DNA of 41,644 bases from assembly GCA_017508195.1 (NCBI GenBank), contig JAFVZL010000016.1, positions 1 through 41,644 of the forward strand, in the 5' to 3' direction. This document shows positions 14,565 to 23,532 of the stretch, in pieces. This stretch comes from Clostridia bacterium (GTDB lineage Bacteria > Bacillota > Clostridia > Oscillospirales > CAG-272). Position 1 is the first letter of the stretch. Each line of letters begins with the position of its first letter. The notes beneath the pieces are model-generated. The model was not told the origin of the DNA, did no database searches, and saw only the letters and a program-made list of their open reading frames with translations. A program made the position numbers and the translations under genes.

Positions 14565-15362
14565 ATGCAAGCCAGATTCAATATCGAGCGTGAGAGAAAC
14601 GTGAATATTTTCACTAAGAGCTATAAAAATGACAGATGCCTTTTCCAGTTTCACTCTCAGATAGAGGTCTACTTTGTCGATGAGGGTGAGATGGAGATGC
14701 TCGTAGACGGAAAGCAGGAGAAGCTCACGGCACCTGCGGTCTCGGTAGCTCTCAGCTATGCCACCCACGCATACAAAACTCCCGGGCATTCGTCCTCGTC
14801 GGTGCTCCTTCTGCCGGCATACATTTGTGAGGAGTTTATGCTGCTTACCAAGGGTAAGAGGCTACGCACCCCATTCATCAAGGATCCTACGGCATACGCC
14901 AAGCTTCGTGAGTGCTATCTCGCTATCAAGGAGTCTGCCGACAAGAGGATAAAGCAGCTCGGATATATTTACACACTTCTCGGTATAATCCTCGACTACA
15001 CGACTCTTGCCGAGCGAGAGGGAGAGATGGATACCGAGCTTGCCTCGAGAATACTCTTCTATATCGACGAGAACTTCAAAAACGGTATAACCCCGATATC
15101 GGTAGCTCAGCATTTCGGATACAGTCAGAGCTACATATCAAGGTACTTCAGCAGCTCCTTTGGCACAACACTGTCGCGCTATCTCACGTCTGTGAAGCTC
15201 AGGAATGCGATAATGCTGATGCACGAGGGTAAGCACGATATAACCTACTGTGCGCTCGAATCGGGCTTCGCATCTATGAGGACCTTTTACCGAGCATTTC
15301 ATAATGAGTTCGGTATTTCTCCAACAGATATGATACGCGGGCATTCCGCCGTAGCTGATTAA
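14565..15362 (+). CDS. AraC-family transcriptional regulator
   Basis: 265 residues. The N-terminal half (about 1-90) is a cupin-type sensor (FHSQIEVYFVDEGEMEMLVDGK). The C-terminal 100 residues are the double helix-turn-helix of AraC/XylS proteins (ISVAQHFGYSQSYISRYF and ITYCALESGFASMRTFYRAFHNEFGISPTDM). The ATG at 14565 is chosen because GAGGTG lies 6 nt upstream. The MATE gene begins 16 bp after its stop, so the regulator and exporter are likely one operon and the regulator may control it. The ligand is unknown. Confidence 0.93.
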   Translation: MQARFNIERERNVNIFTKSYKNDRCLFQFHSQIEVYFVDEGEMEMLVDGKQEKLTAPAVSVALSYATHAYKTPGHSSSSVLLLPAYICEEFMLLTKGKRLRTPFIKDPTAYAKLRECYLAIKESADKRIKQLGYIYTLLGIILDYTTLAEREGEMDTELASRILFYIDENFKNGITPISVAQHFGYSQSYISRYFSSSFGTTLSRYLTSVKLRNAIMLMHEGKHDITYCALESGFASMRTFYRAFHNEFGISPTDMIRGHSAVAD

Positions 15363-15378
15363 ACTTCCAGGTGGTAAA

Positions 15379-16713
15379 ATGCAGATACAGCTTTCGGATA
15401 AATTCAATTATTCAAGAATATTAAGATTCACGATGCCGTCGGTGCTTATGCTTGTGTTCACGTCGATATACGGTGTCGTCGACGGCTTTTTCGTCTCGAA
15501 TTTCGTAAATAAAACGGCATTCACTGCTATCAATTTCATATGGCCGTATATGATGATACTCGGTGCTGCGGGCTTTATGCTCGGTACGGGAGGCTCCGCG
15601 CTTATCTCGAAGATACTCGGAGAGGACGGAGGCGACTCGAAAAGAGCAAACAAGACCTTTTCGATGCTCATTTACGTTTCCATTGCGGTGGGAATAATAT
15701 TAGCACTCACGGGTATATTCACGGTAAGACCGGTTGCGGCGCTTCTCGGTGCCGAGGGAGCCATGCTGGAGGACTGCGTGCTGTACGGAATCGTGCTTTC
15801 GATATCCCTACCGGCGTTCCTTTTGCAGAATATGTTCCAGAGCCTTTTCGTAACGGCGGAGAAGCCGAAGCTCGGCCTTTACGTCACGGTCATCGCGGGT
15901 GTCGCGAACATGGTCCTTGATGCGCTCCTTGTTGCCGTTTTCCCGATGGGACTTCTCGGCGCAGCACTTGCTACGGCTTCGAGCCAGGTTTTGGGCGGTA
16001 TTATACCTTTGTTCTATTTTGCCCGTAAAAACGGCAGTTTGCTTCGTCTTGTGCCCGCGCTTCCCGATTTTCCCGCGCTCGGCAGAATATGCTTTAACGG
16101 CTCGTCTGAGCTGCTTTCAAATATATCCATGTCGGTTGTCGGTATGCTCTATAATGCTCAGCTCATGCACTATGCGGGAGAGGACGGAGTTGCCGCCTAC
16201 GGCGTGCTTATGTACGTGAACTTCATCTTCATCTCGGCATTCATAGGCTATGCCGTGGGAATATCTCCCGTTGTCGGCTATCATTACGGTGCGGGCAACA
16301 CCGATGAACTTAAAAGCTTAAGGCGTAAGAGCACGGTGATCATTCTCATAACGTCTGTCGCTATGTTCGCGCTCTCCGAGCTTCTTGCGTATCCGCTTTC
16401 GTATATGTTCGTTGGATATGATGAGGCGCTGCTCAATATGACCCTTCGCGGCTTTACTATATATTCCTTCTGCTTCCTCTTCGCGGGGCTTGCGATATTC
16501 ATTTCCTCGTTCTTCACCGCCTTGAACGACGGTCTTACATCGGCTATTCTGTCCTTCGCAAGAACGATAGTGATACAGGTGGCAGGAGTTCTCTTACTTC
16601 CGATATGGCTCCACCTCGACGGAATATGGCTCTCGGTGGTCATATCCGATCTGCTCTCGATGCTTCTCGGAATTGCCTTCCTGTTGGCGTACAAGAGAAA
16701 GTATAGCTATTGA
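15379..16713 (+). CDS. MATE-family multidrug/cation exporter
   Basis: 444 residues with about 12 hydrophobic segments in two homologous halves, as in MATE (DinF/NorM) antiporters, which export organic cations against Na+ or H+. Signatures include RFTMPSVLMLVFTSIYGVVDGFFVS at the start, GTGGSALISKILGE and the second-half counterpart YAVGISPVVGYHYGAGN. AGGTGG precedes the ATG. It probably shares a transcript with the AraC-type gene directly upstream. The substrate cannot be predicted. Confidence 0.92.
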   Translation: MQIQLSDKFNYSRILRFTMPSVLMLVFTSIYGVVDGFFVSNFVNKTAFTAINFIWPYMMILGAAGFMLGTGGSALISKILGEDGGDSKRANKTFSMLIYVSIAVGIILALTGIFTVRPVAALLGAEGAMLEDCVLYGIVLSISLPAFLLQNMFQSLFVTAEKPKLGLYVTVIAGVANMVLDALLVAVFPMGLLGAALATASSQVLGGIIPLFYFARKNGSLLRLVPALPDFPALGRICFNGSSELLSNISMSVVGMLYNAQLMHYAGEDGVAAYGVLMYVNFIFISAFIGYAVGISPVVGYHYGAGNTDELKSLRRKSTVIILITSVAMFALSELLAYPLSYMFVGYDEALLNMTLRGFTIYSFCFLFAGLAIFISSFFTALNDGLTSAILSFARTIVIQVAGVLLLPIWLHLDGIWLSVVISDLLSMLLGIAFLLAYKRKYSY

Positions 16714-16740
16714 TTTTTTGAAAAAACATTTCTAACTAAA

Positions 16741-16771
16741 AAAGCAGACAACCCTTGCGGTTGCCTGCTTT
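16741..16771 (-). terminator. Terminator of the MFS gene
   Basis: AAAGCAG-A-CAACC (16741-16753) pairs with GGTTG-C-CTGCTTT (16759-16771), with one internal mismatch. The long A-run to the left reads as a U-run on the minus strand, so it chiefly ends the MFS transcript. It may also stop the convergent MATE transcript. Confidence 0.82.
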
Positions 16772-16773
16772 CG

Positions 16774-18030
16774 CTATTTATTGTAAAGAAATATTTTCAA
16801 TTTTTGGCTTTTGCTTTTGATAAGTATAGCATAGAATATGATGGCTATTGCGGGGAAGAGCGCACCTATAAGTATTCCCGCTCTTAGTCCGAGCTCGTCG
16901 GGAGTCATGGAGAGCGAGGCGGCAAGCTCTGTATTGAGGCTTAGCGTATCGGCTATCGCGCCCACCATCTGCGGACCGAGAGAAGCACCGAGGTCTCCGC
17001 CCGCCGCCATGACGGCATAGACGAAAACTCCGCCCGTCGGTATCCTGTCAGACGCCGCTATAAGCGTTCCCGGCCATAGCATAGATGCCGCGAGTCCCGT
17101 AAGAGCACAGGCAATAAGACCTACTATACTGTTGGGAGAAAGTGCCGCAACAAGATAACATATCACAGCACCGATAGAGCCAAAGAGAAGTATGCGCTCG
17201 GGAGACCTTCCGAACTTGGTATATAGCGTTCTTCCGAGGCCGAGCATTGCCGCAAAGAGCGTCACTCCGAATATATCACCGTATATCTTATCGACTCCGA
17301 GCGCACCCTCGATGTACGAGGATGCCCACTGCGACATGGTACATTCGCTAGCACCGCCCAGAAATATCGCGATGATACAGAGTATAAGCGTAGGGTTCTT
17401 TAAATGCTCTATAACACCGCTGACGCGCTCTGGTGTCTTAAGCTCGGGGAGCTTTGTACCGATGAAAAGTAAAGACGCGGTAAGCGGTATCAAAGAACAG
17501 ATAAGTACGAGCAGCTGCCACATATTTATGGTGAAGAAAAGAATAAAGAAGGACACGAGCGGTACGACGAACACAACGCCCCATGCATATACGGAGTGGA
17601 GCTTCGATACCTCTCTGTCGGGGTCATCCGCAGGGATAGCCGCGATAACAGGGCTGATAAGCACCTCACCGAGACCGCCCGAGGCAGCGTATATCACCGT
17701 ACCGATGACAAGACCGACGTAAGGTGCACTCGGGAAGATGACGGGAGCGAGAGCAAATATCGCGAGTCCTATAACGGTCAAGACGGGTGTCAGCTTCAGT
17801 GTCATGGAAAAGTTGAATTTATGTGAGAAAAACGAGAATATCAGGTCTACTATAAGCTGGGTCGAGAAGTTGACGAGCACCAACAGACCGAGAAGCGCGT
17901 AGGATATGTTATATAGGTCGTGGAATCCGAGAAATAATATAGGCGCGAGATTCGCGACGACGGACATTGAAACGTTGGTTATGTAGCAGGCGAGCTTCAG
18001 CCGCCCGTAAGAATTGATTCTAGATTGCAT
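16774..18030 (-). CDS. Major facilitator superfamily transporter
   Basis: 418 residues, about 12 transmembrane segments, membrane protein. It resembles the FucP/YfkF-like group of sugar or drug transporters (LACYITNVSMSVVANLAPILFLGF at the start; TLYTKFGRSPERILLFGS after the central loop). The substrate is uncertain. The ATG at 18030 is chosen because GAGGTG lies 6 nt upstream; an in-frame GTG overlaps that ribosome site. The promoter is at 18055-18083. It is divergent from the nitroreductase-like gene. Confidence 0.85.
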   Translation of the reverse strand: MQSRINSYGRLKLACYITNVSMSVVANLAPILFLGFHDLYNISYALLGLLVLVNFSTQLIVDLIFSFFSHKFNFSMTLKLTPVLTVIGLAIFALAPVIFPSAPYVGLVIGTVIYAASGGLGEVLISPVIAAIPADDPDREVSKLHSVYAWGVVFVVPLVSFFILFFTINMWQLLVLICSLIPLTASLLFIGTKLPELKTPERVSGVIEHLKNPTLILCIIAIFLGGASECTMSQWASSYIEGALGVDKIYGDIFGVTLFAAMLGLGRTLYTKFGRSPERILLFGSIGAVICYLVAALSPNSIVGLIACALTGLAASMLWPGTLIAASDRIPTGGVFVYAVMAAGGDLGASLGPQMVGAIADTLSLNTELAASLSMTPDELGLRAGILIGALFPAIAIIFYAILIKSKSQKLKIFLYNK

Positions 18031-18054
18031 AATCACCTCGTATTTACTTCAAGT

Positions 18055-18087
18055 ATTCTAGCACAAGGAAGACGCACTTGCAAGTGC
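18055..18087 (-). promoter_or_regulatory. MFS promoter with palindromic operator over the -35
   Basis: On the minus strand TTGCAA (18078-18083), 17 bp, TAGAAT (18055-18060). The -35 is the centre of a perfect 14-bp palindrome, GCACTTGCAAGTGC (18074-18087), a good candidate binding site for a dimeric repressor. Confidence 0.7.
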
Positions 18088-18113
18088 TTTTTCAAAAATA
18101 GCGAGAGCTTTTA

Positions 18114-18142
18114 TTGACAGCCGTCCACGGTAATGGTAAAAT
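18114..18142 (+). promoter_or_regulatory. Promoter of the nitroreductase-like gene
   Basis: TTGACA (18114-18119), 17 bp ending TGG, TAAAAT (18137-18142). Confidence 0.85.
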
Positions 18143-18170
18143 AAATTCAGATAACAAACGGGAGGTAATT

Positions 18171-18893
18171 ATGGACTTCAAAAGGCTGAAGGAGGCGGTA
18201 TTTTACCGTCTGTCACACAGGAAGTATGAAAGAGGCGGTCTTAGTGCTGAGGAGCTTTCTTCGATTTCAGAGGCATTCGGTGAGGTCAAGCCTCTTTACA
18301 GTGATATAAGAACCGAGCTTAAGCTTGTAACAAAGCGCGATATAAGCTCTCTTATGCCCTGGCTTCCCGAGGATGCCGTTGCGATATTCTCGGAGGAAAA
18401 GGATGGATATCTTGAAAACGTCGGCTTTATGCTCGAGCAGGTAGATCTTCTCTTGCAGTCCCTGGGCATCGGAGCCTGTTGGGTAGGGCTTGCCCGTGTT
18501 AAAAATAATTCGCTCATTCCCGCGGGAATGAGCTATGTGATACTTCTTTCCATAGGTCGCACGAAAGAAAGCATGAGAGAGGGAGCATCGGGCTTCAAGC
18601 GCAAAGCACTCAGTGATATATCCGACTCTGCTGACCCGCGTCTTGAGCCTGCGCGCCTTGCACCATCGAGCGTTAACAGTCAGCCGTGGTATTTTGCTTT
18701 GTGTGAGGGCGGATATCATGTTTACAAGCGCAACCTTGTTCGCACGAAGGGGCTCGCGAGGATGAACACCATAGACGTAGGAATCGCTCTCGCCTGCCTA
18801 TACGTATGCCATCCTGAGAGCTTCTCTGCCGTGAAGTATGAAGGTGCTCCGGAGCTTGACGGTATGACATATATCACTACTGTATCGCTTTAA
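18171..18893 (+). CDS. Nitroreductase-like FMN protein
   Basis: 240 residues. The pattern R-SHRKY near the start, then LAPSSVNSQPWYFA at about residues 161-174, is that of the TM1586-type nitroreductase-like family, where two nitroreductase half-folds occur in one chain. An FMN- and NAD(P)H-dependent redox role is expected; the substrate is unknown. GGGAGG precedes the ATG at 18171. It is a single-gene unit divergent from the MFS gene, with 14 bp of shared palindrome in the intergenic space. No clear terminator lies between it and the lysine riboswitch promoter. Confidence 0.8.
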   Translation: MDFKRLKEAVFYRLSHRKYERGGLSAEELSSISEAFGEVKPLYSDIRTELKLVTKRDISSLMPWLPEDAVAIFSEEKDGYLENVGFMLEQVDLLLQSLGIGACWVGLARVKNNSLIPAGMSYVILLSIGRTKESMREGASGFKRKALSDISDSADPRLEPARLAPSSVNSQPWYFALCEGGYHVYKRNLVRTKGLARMNTIDVGIALACLYVCHPESFSAVKYEGAPELDGMTYITTVSL

Positions 18894-18935
18894 CGGATAA
18901 CACAAAAAACACACAAAAAAGGATGAAAAAACCTC

Positions 18936-18964
18936 TTGACATGAGTGAGCGTATATGATACAAT
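18936..18964 (+). promoter_or_regulatory. Promoter of the lysine operon
   Basis: TTGACA (18936-18941), 17 bp, TACAAT (18959-18964). Transcription would start at about 18971, right at the first base pairs of the riboswitch. Confidence 0.85.
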
Positions 18965-18972
18965 CGATGTAT

Positions 18973-19179
18973 AGATAGAGGCGCATTGAACGAATAGTAC
19001 CGTATGTTAGAGCTCCCAAGGCTTTACGGGAAAGGCGTCAGTGCCGAAGCTGCACCGTGGGAAGGTGCTTGCTGGCAGTGCGGAGAATATCCGTCCTGTT
19101 GTCGCAGTGATGCGGAGGGCTATCACATAAGGACGCTTTTTCGTTGTTGTGTTGGGTAGCCTCTCGGCTATCCTTTTTT
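18973..19179 (+). promoter_or_regulatory. Lysine riboswitch (L box) with terminator
   Basis: The aptamer (18973-19126) has the conserved L-box blocks AGAGGCGC, ATAGTA, AAGGCG, GTGCCGAAGC, TTGCTGG, TGTCGCAGTGATG and GAGGGCTATC. P1 is GATAG (18974-18978) with CTATC (19120-19124). The expression platform is a terminator, GGGTAGCC (19154-19161) with GGCTATCC (19166-19173), and six T. The 3' side of P1 (GGGCTATC) can pair instead with the terminator's 5' arm, giving an antiterminator when lysine is absent. High lysine therefore stops transcription before dapA. Confidence 0.95.
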
Positions 19180-19213
19180 AGTTTACAATACGGACAAAAC
19201 GTCGGAGGTTAAT

Positions 19214-20098
19214 ATGAAAAATACTGTATTTACGGGTGCCGCGACCGCGATAGTCACCCCTCTTAACGAAAACGGAGTAGATTACGAGCAGTTCGGAAGA
19301 CTCATAGACTGGCAGATCGAGGCGGGCATAGATGCTATCGTTGCCGTCGGCACGACCGGCGAGGGCTCTACTCTCGATGACGACGAGCACAAGGAGGCTA
19401 TACGCTTCTGCGTTGAGCGCGTAGCGGGCAGAGTACCTGTTATAGCAGGCACGGGCTCGAACGATATTGCATATGCAATAAGCCTTACTGAATATGCTTG
19501 TGAGGCAGGTGCTGATGCAATGCTTCTCGTTACACCCTATTACAACAAGGCAACGCAGAGAGGCCTCATCGAGTCCTTCCGCGCCATTGCGGATGCATCG
19601 ACAAAGCCTTGTATACTCTATAACGTGCCCAGCCGCACGGGATGTAACCTTTTACCCAAGTCTGTGGCGGAGCTTGCCGACCACCCGAATATCGTAGGCA
19701 TCAAGGAAGCATCGGGCAATATTTCGCAGATCGCAGAGCTTGCCGCTCTTGTCGGAGATAAGATCGATATCTACTCCGGCAACGATGACCAGATAGTACC
19801 CATCCTCTCTCTTGGCGGTAAGGGCGTTATCTCTGTTCTATCGAATATAATGCCTAAGGAAACGTCGGATATGTGTAAGCTCTTCTTCAATGGAAAGATC
19901 GCTGAGGCAAGAGAGCTTCAGCTGAGACTTCTTCCTCTTGTAAATGCGCTATTCTCAGAGGTCAACCCCATTCCCGTAAAGGCGGCAGTTTCCGCTATGG
20001 GATATTGCGAGAACTATCTGAGACTTCCTCTTACAAAGATGGAGCCCGAGCACGAGGCAGTGCTTCTCGACCTTATGAGAAAAGAGGGGCTGATTTAA
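19214..20098 (+). CDS. dapA: 4-hydroxy-tetrahydrodipicolinate synthase
   Basis: 294 residues, the normal family length. It condenses pyruvate with L-aspartate-4-semialdehyde, the first committed step to DAP and lysine. The (beta/alpha)8 barrel shows the Schiff-base lysine K164 in GIKEAS, Y136 in LYNVPSRTG and T47-T48 in GTTGEG. GGAGG precedes the ATG. It is the first gene after the lysine riboswitch and is followed by dapB, ddh and lysA in the same direction. Confidence 0.97.
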   Translation: MKNTVFTGAATAIVTPLNENGVDYEQFGRLIDWQIEAGIDAIVAVGTTGEGSTLDDDEHKEAIRFCVERVAGRVPVIAGTGSNDIAYAISLTEYACEAGADAMLLVTPYYNKATQRGLIESFRAIADASTKPCILYNVPSRTGCNLLPKSVAELADHPNIVGIKEASGNISQIAELAALVGDKIDIYSGNDDQIVPILSLGGKGVISVLSNIMPKETSDMCKLFFNGKIAEARELQLRLLPLVNALFSEVNPIPVKAAVSAMGYCENYLRLPLTKMEPEHEAVLLDLMRKEGLI

Positions 20099-20158
20099 AG
20101 CCACTTCTCGGGGATAACCGGGTTATTTATTATGAAAGGTACCCTTTTGGGATAGATT

Positions 20159-20938
20159 ATGAAGATACTTATCAGCGGAATTTCGGGACATATGGGCAGA
20201 GAGCTTGCTCTTCTTTGCGATGACGGATACAGAGGCGCCGAGCTCGCACTCGGTGTTGACCGCGCAGAGGGGCAGTACGGCGCAGCCCCTATATACAAGG
20301 GTTTTTCCTCGGTACCCGAGAGTGCTTCAATAGACTGTATAATTGATTTTTCACACCACACGGCAGTCGGGGAGCTTATCCCGTTTGCCGTCGAGCGCCG
20401 TATCCCTACGGTCGTTGCTACTACGGGACACACCGAAGAGGAGCTTGCAATAATAAGGTCCGCAGCAGAGGATATACCTATATTTCACAGTGCTAATATG
20501 TCGCTCGGCGTTGCGCTTTTAGTCGAGCTTGCGCGCACTGCGGCACAGGCGATGCCCGATGCCGAGATAGAGATCATTGAGAAGCATCACAACCGTAAGC
20601 TCGATGCTCCGAGCGGTACTGCTCTTATGATCGCGGACGCGATTATCGGGGTACGCCCCGAGGCTTATACCAATCTTGGCCGCTCCGGACACGGAAAGCG
20701 TGAGAGGGAAGAGATAGGTATACACGCGGTAAGAATGGGTAATATAGTAGGCGAGCACGAGGTGATTATCGGCACGCCGAGTCAGACTCTGACGCTTAAG
20801 CACGAGGCTCACAGCCGTGCGCTCTTCGCTGAGGGGGCGATAGCCGCTGCGGCATTTATAGTAACACGCGAGCCGGGTCTATATGATATGAACAGTCTTG
20901 TCGCGGGCAGCACCGAGAGTGCTAAGGAGCTTGTGTAG
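20159..20938 (+). CDS. dapB: 4-hydroxy-tetrahydrodipicolinate reductase
   Basis: 259 residues. It reduces the DapA product to tetrahydrodipicolinate with NAD(P)H. The nucleotide loop is GISGHMGREL (7-16). The catalytic EKHHNRKLDAPSGTA is at 141-155 with H143, H144 and K147. The start has only a weak GGGATAG ribosome site, 60 bp after dapA, so it is probably translated less strongly or partly coupled. No promoter is evident in the gap. Confidence 0.96.
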   Translation: MKILISGISGHMGRELALLCDDGYRGAELALGVDRAEGQYGAAPIYKGFSSVPESASIDCIIDFSHHTAVGELIPFAVERRIPTVVATTGHTEEELAIIRSAAEDIPIFHSANMSLGVALLVELARTAAQAMPDAEIEIIEKHHNRKLDAPSGTALMIADAIIGVRPEAYTNLGRSGHGKREREEIGIHAVRMGNIVGEHEVIIGTPSQTLTLKHEAHSRALFAEGAIAAAAFIVTREPGLYDMNSLVAGSTESAKELV

Positions 20939-20963
20939 TTGATTTGGAACAGGAGGAAATAAT

Positions 20964-21941
20964 ATGAAAATTGCAATTTATGGCTATGGCAACCTCGGCA
21001 AAGGGGTCGAGTGTGCAGTTAAATACAATAAGGATACGGAGCTTGTCGGTGTGTTCACAAGGCGTGCTACCGAGAGTGTAAAGACCGTCAGCGGAGCTCC
21101 CGTTTATTCGGCGGCAGATATCGATAAATTCAAGGATGAGATCGATGTTCTCGTTATCTGCGGAGGCAGTGCGACAGATCTTCCTAAGATGACTCCCGAG
21201 CTTGCATCACGCTTTAACGTTGTGGACAGCTTTGATACTCACGCTGAGATAGCCTCGCATTTCGAAAATACAGACGGGGCGTCAAGGCAGGGCGGTAAGC
21301 TTGCGCTTATCAGCGCGGGCTGGGATCCCGGTCTCTTTTCGATAGCAAGAGTATACGCATCTGCGGCGCTGCCCGAGGGATCTGATTACACCTTCTGGGG
21401 CAGAGGAATCAGCCAGGGTCACTCTGATGCTATCCGTAGGATAGACGGTGTCGTTGACGCAAGACAGTATACCGTTCCCATTGATGCGGCGCTGAATGCC
21501 GTAAAGAGCGGTGAATGTCCGATACTCGGTGTAAGAGATAAGCATAAGCGTGAGTGCTATGTCGTAGCAGAGGATGGCGCGGATCTTTCTCGCATTGAGC
21601 GCGAGATAAAGGAGATGCCGAACTACTTTGCCGACTATGACACGACCGTCACCTTTATCAGTCTTGATGAGCTGAGGAGAGAGCACTGCGGAATTCCTCA
21701 CGGTGGTAGCGTTATAAGAAACGGTAAGACCGGCATTGCGGCCGAGAACACGCATACTGTTGAGTTTTCTCTGAGGCTCGACTCTAACCCCGAGTTTACG
21801 GGAAGCGTTCTTCTCGCGTATGCCAGAGCCGTGTATAGGATGCACGAGCGTGGCAGAACGGGCTGCGTGACGGTGCTCGATGTTGCGCCTGCTGATCTTT
21901 CGATATACTCTGCAGACGACCTTCGCAGACATATGCTGTGA
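20964..21941 (+). CDS. ddh: meso-Diaminopimelate dehydrogenase
   Basis: 325 residues. It converts tetrahydrodipicolinate directly to meso-DAP with ammonia and NADPH, bypassing the acyl-transferase or aminotransferase branches. Signatures are GYGNLGKGVE (NADP loop), VDSFDTHAEI, ISAGWDPGLFSIARVY and FWGRGISQGHSDAIRRIDGV. A strong GGAGG lies before the ATG. It sits 25 bp after dapB, within the riboswitch-controlled operon. The gene explains the absence of dapD/E/F or dapL from the operon. Confidence 0.96.
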   Translation: MKIAIYGYGNLGKGVECAVKYNKDTELVGVFTRRATESVKTVSGAPVYSAADIDKFKDEIDVLVICGGSATDLPKMTPELASRFNVVDSFDTHAEIASHFENTDGASRQGGKLALISAGWDPGLFSIARVYASAALPEGSDYTFWGRGISQGHSDAIRRIDGVVDARQYTVPIDAALNAVKSGECPILGVRDKHKRECYVVAEDGADLSRIEREIKEMPNYFADYDTTVTFISLDELRREHCGIPHGGSVIRNGKTGIAAENTHTVEFSLRLDSNPEFTGSVLLAYARAVYRMHERGRTGCVTVLDVAPADLSIYSADDLRRHML

Positions 21942-22009
21942 TAAATATTGTAAATAATAATTGTCAAATTTGGGTATAAAGACTCATTTTTATGCCATAG
22001 GAGATAATC

Positions 22010-23335
22010 TTGATAACAAAGAATAAGATGATTTGTGAGAACCTCGACAGAGCTTCTGACGGTGAGCTTACTTTCGCGGGTGTCAGGCTTTCTACGCTTG
22101 CCGCCAGGTATGGAACACCGCTTTATCTCTATGACGAGGACAGAATCAGAGAAAGATGCCGAACCTATCTTACCGCGATTCGTGAGAATTTTGGTGAGGG
22201 TGCTAAAGCACTCTATGCGTCTAAGGCCGCGTGCTTTAAGAGGTTATATGAAATAATGCGCGAGGAAGGTATGGGTATTGACGTTGTCTCCTCGGGTGAG
22301 ATATATACCGCTAAAAGGGCGGGATATCCTCTCGAGCGCGCATATTTCCATTCAAATAACAAGACCGATGCGGATATCGTCTACGCGATGGATAACGGTG
22401 TCGGATATTTCGTTGTAGATTCGACCGATGAGCTTCTTGCTATTGACGAGATCGCAAGAGAGCGCGGTATTCGTCAGAGGGTGCTTCTCAGAATAACCCC
22501 GGGTATTGACCCCCATACATATGCTGCTGTCGCTACGGGCAAGGTCGACTCAAAGTTCGGCTCGGCAATTGAGACGGGACAAGCCGATGAGATAACGGCA
22601 CTCGCTCTTTCGCTTGGGGGTATAGAGCTTCGCGGCTTCCACTGCCACGTAGGCTCTCAGGTCTTTGACTCGGACGTCTATCTCCGTGCAGCCGAGGTAA
22701 TGCTCGACTTTGTTGCGAATATCTACCGTACAAAGGGGTATCTTGCCGATGAACTCGATATCGGCGGCGGCTACGGTGTCCGTTATATCGAGAGCCAGCC
22801 TGAGATAGATATTGCCGCTAATATCAAAGAGGTTGCAGACTTCATGAAGTCGTACGCAGCCTCGCTCGGTATCGCACTTCCTGCGGTTGCCTTTGAGCCC
22901 GGCAGAAGCATCGTTGCAGATGCGGGTCTTACGGTGTATACCGTGGGCTCTGTCAAGCGTATCCCCGGATACAAGAGCTACGTTTCTGTGGATGGCGGTA
23001 TGGCGGATAATCCTCGATTTGCGCTCTACGGCTCCCCATATACCATCCTTCCCGTAATGCATGATCTTCCCGAGAATTCTGACGAGATAGAGATATGCTC
23101 GGTTGTCGGAAGATGCTGCGAGAGCGGAGATATCATCCAGGAGAACGTTCCCGTCCCCCGTAACATCAAGCGCGGCGATCTAATCGCCTGCCTTACAACG
23201 GGAGCATATCACTACTCCATGGCATCAAACTACAACAGACTCCCGAAGCCCCCGATAGTAATGCTTAACGGTGGCAGAGATTACGTTGCAGTCAGAAGGG
23301 AAAGCTTCGAGGACCTTTCGGCACAAGAGGTGTAA
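22010..23335 (+). CDS. lysA: Diaminopimelate decarboxylase
   Basis: 441 residues, PLP-dependent fold-III decarboxylase that turns meso-DAP into L-lysine. The PLP lysine is K72 in ALYASKA. HCHVGSQ, the glycine-rich GGGYGVRY, EPGRSIV and the CESGD motif of the partner subunit are all present. TTG at 22010 is taken as the start because TAGGAGA lies 7 nt upstream; the first in-frame ATG (22028) has no ribosome site. It is the last gene of the lysine operon, ending 64 bp before the terminator. Confidence 0.96.
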   Translation: MITKNKMICENLDRASDGELTFAGVRLSTLAARYGTPLYLYDEDRIRERCRTYLTAIRENFGEGAKALYASKAACFKRLYEIMREEGMGIDVVSSGEIYTAKRAGYPLERAYFHSNNKTDADIVYAMDNGVGYFVVDSTDELLAIDEIARERGIRQRVLLRITPGIDPHTYAAVATGKVDSKFGSAIETGQADEITALALSLGGIELRGFHCHVGSQVFDSDVYLRAAEVMLDFVANIYRTKGYLADELDIGGGYGVRYIESQPEIDIAANIKEVADFMKSYAASLGIALPAVAFEPGRSIVADAGLTVYTVGSVKRIPGYKSYVSVDGGMADNPRFALYGSPYTILPVMHDLPENSDEIEICSVVGRCCESGDIIQENVPVPRNIKRGDLIACLTTGAYHYSMASNYNRLPKPPIVMLNGGRDYVAVRRESFEDLSAQEV

Positions 23336-23398
23336 TTTCTCGCGGAACTTCTCGATAACACCAATAACTGTTTACATATTTGTTGTTTTTTCTAAAAA

Positions 23399-23437
23399 AA
23401 ACAGAGCCTTTCGGTGCTTGACCGAAAGGCTCTGTTT
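23399..23437. terminator. Shared terminator of the lysine operon and gpsA
   Basis: A 17-bp perfect stem (AAACAGAGCCTTTCGGT 23399-23415 with 23421-23437) has a 5-nt loop. The A-run to the left is a strong U-run on the minus strand, so it best ends gpsA. It probably also stops the + strand lysine operon. Confidence 0.9.
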
Positions 23438-23532
23438 CGCTTTGTTATGTGTATGTATTTAAGTATTCACGCTTGGAATGAAGCAATGCTTTCAGGCATA
23501 ATGTAACAAAGTTTTGGAAATACCGCACCCAC

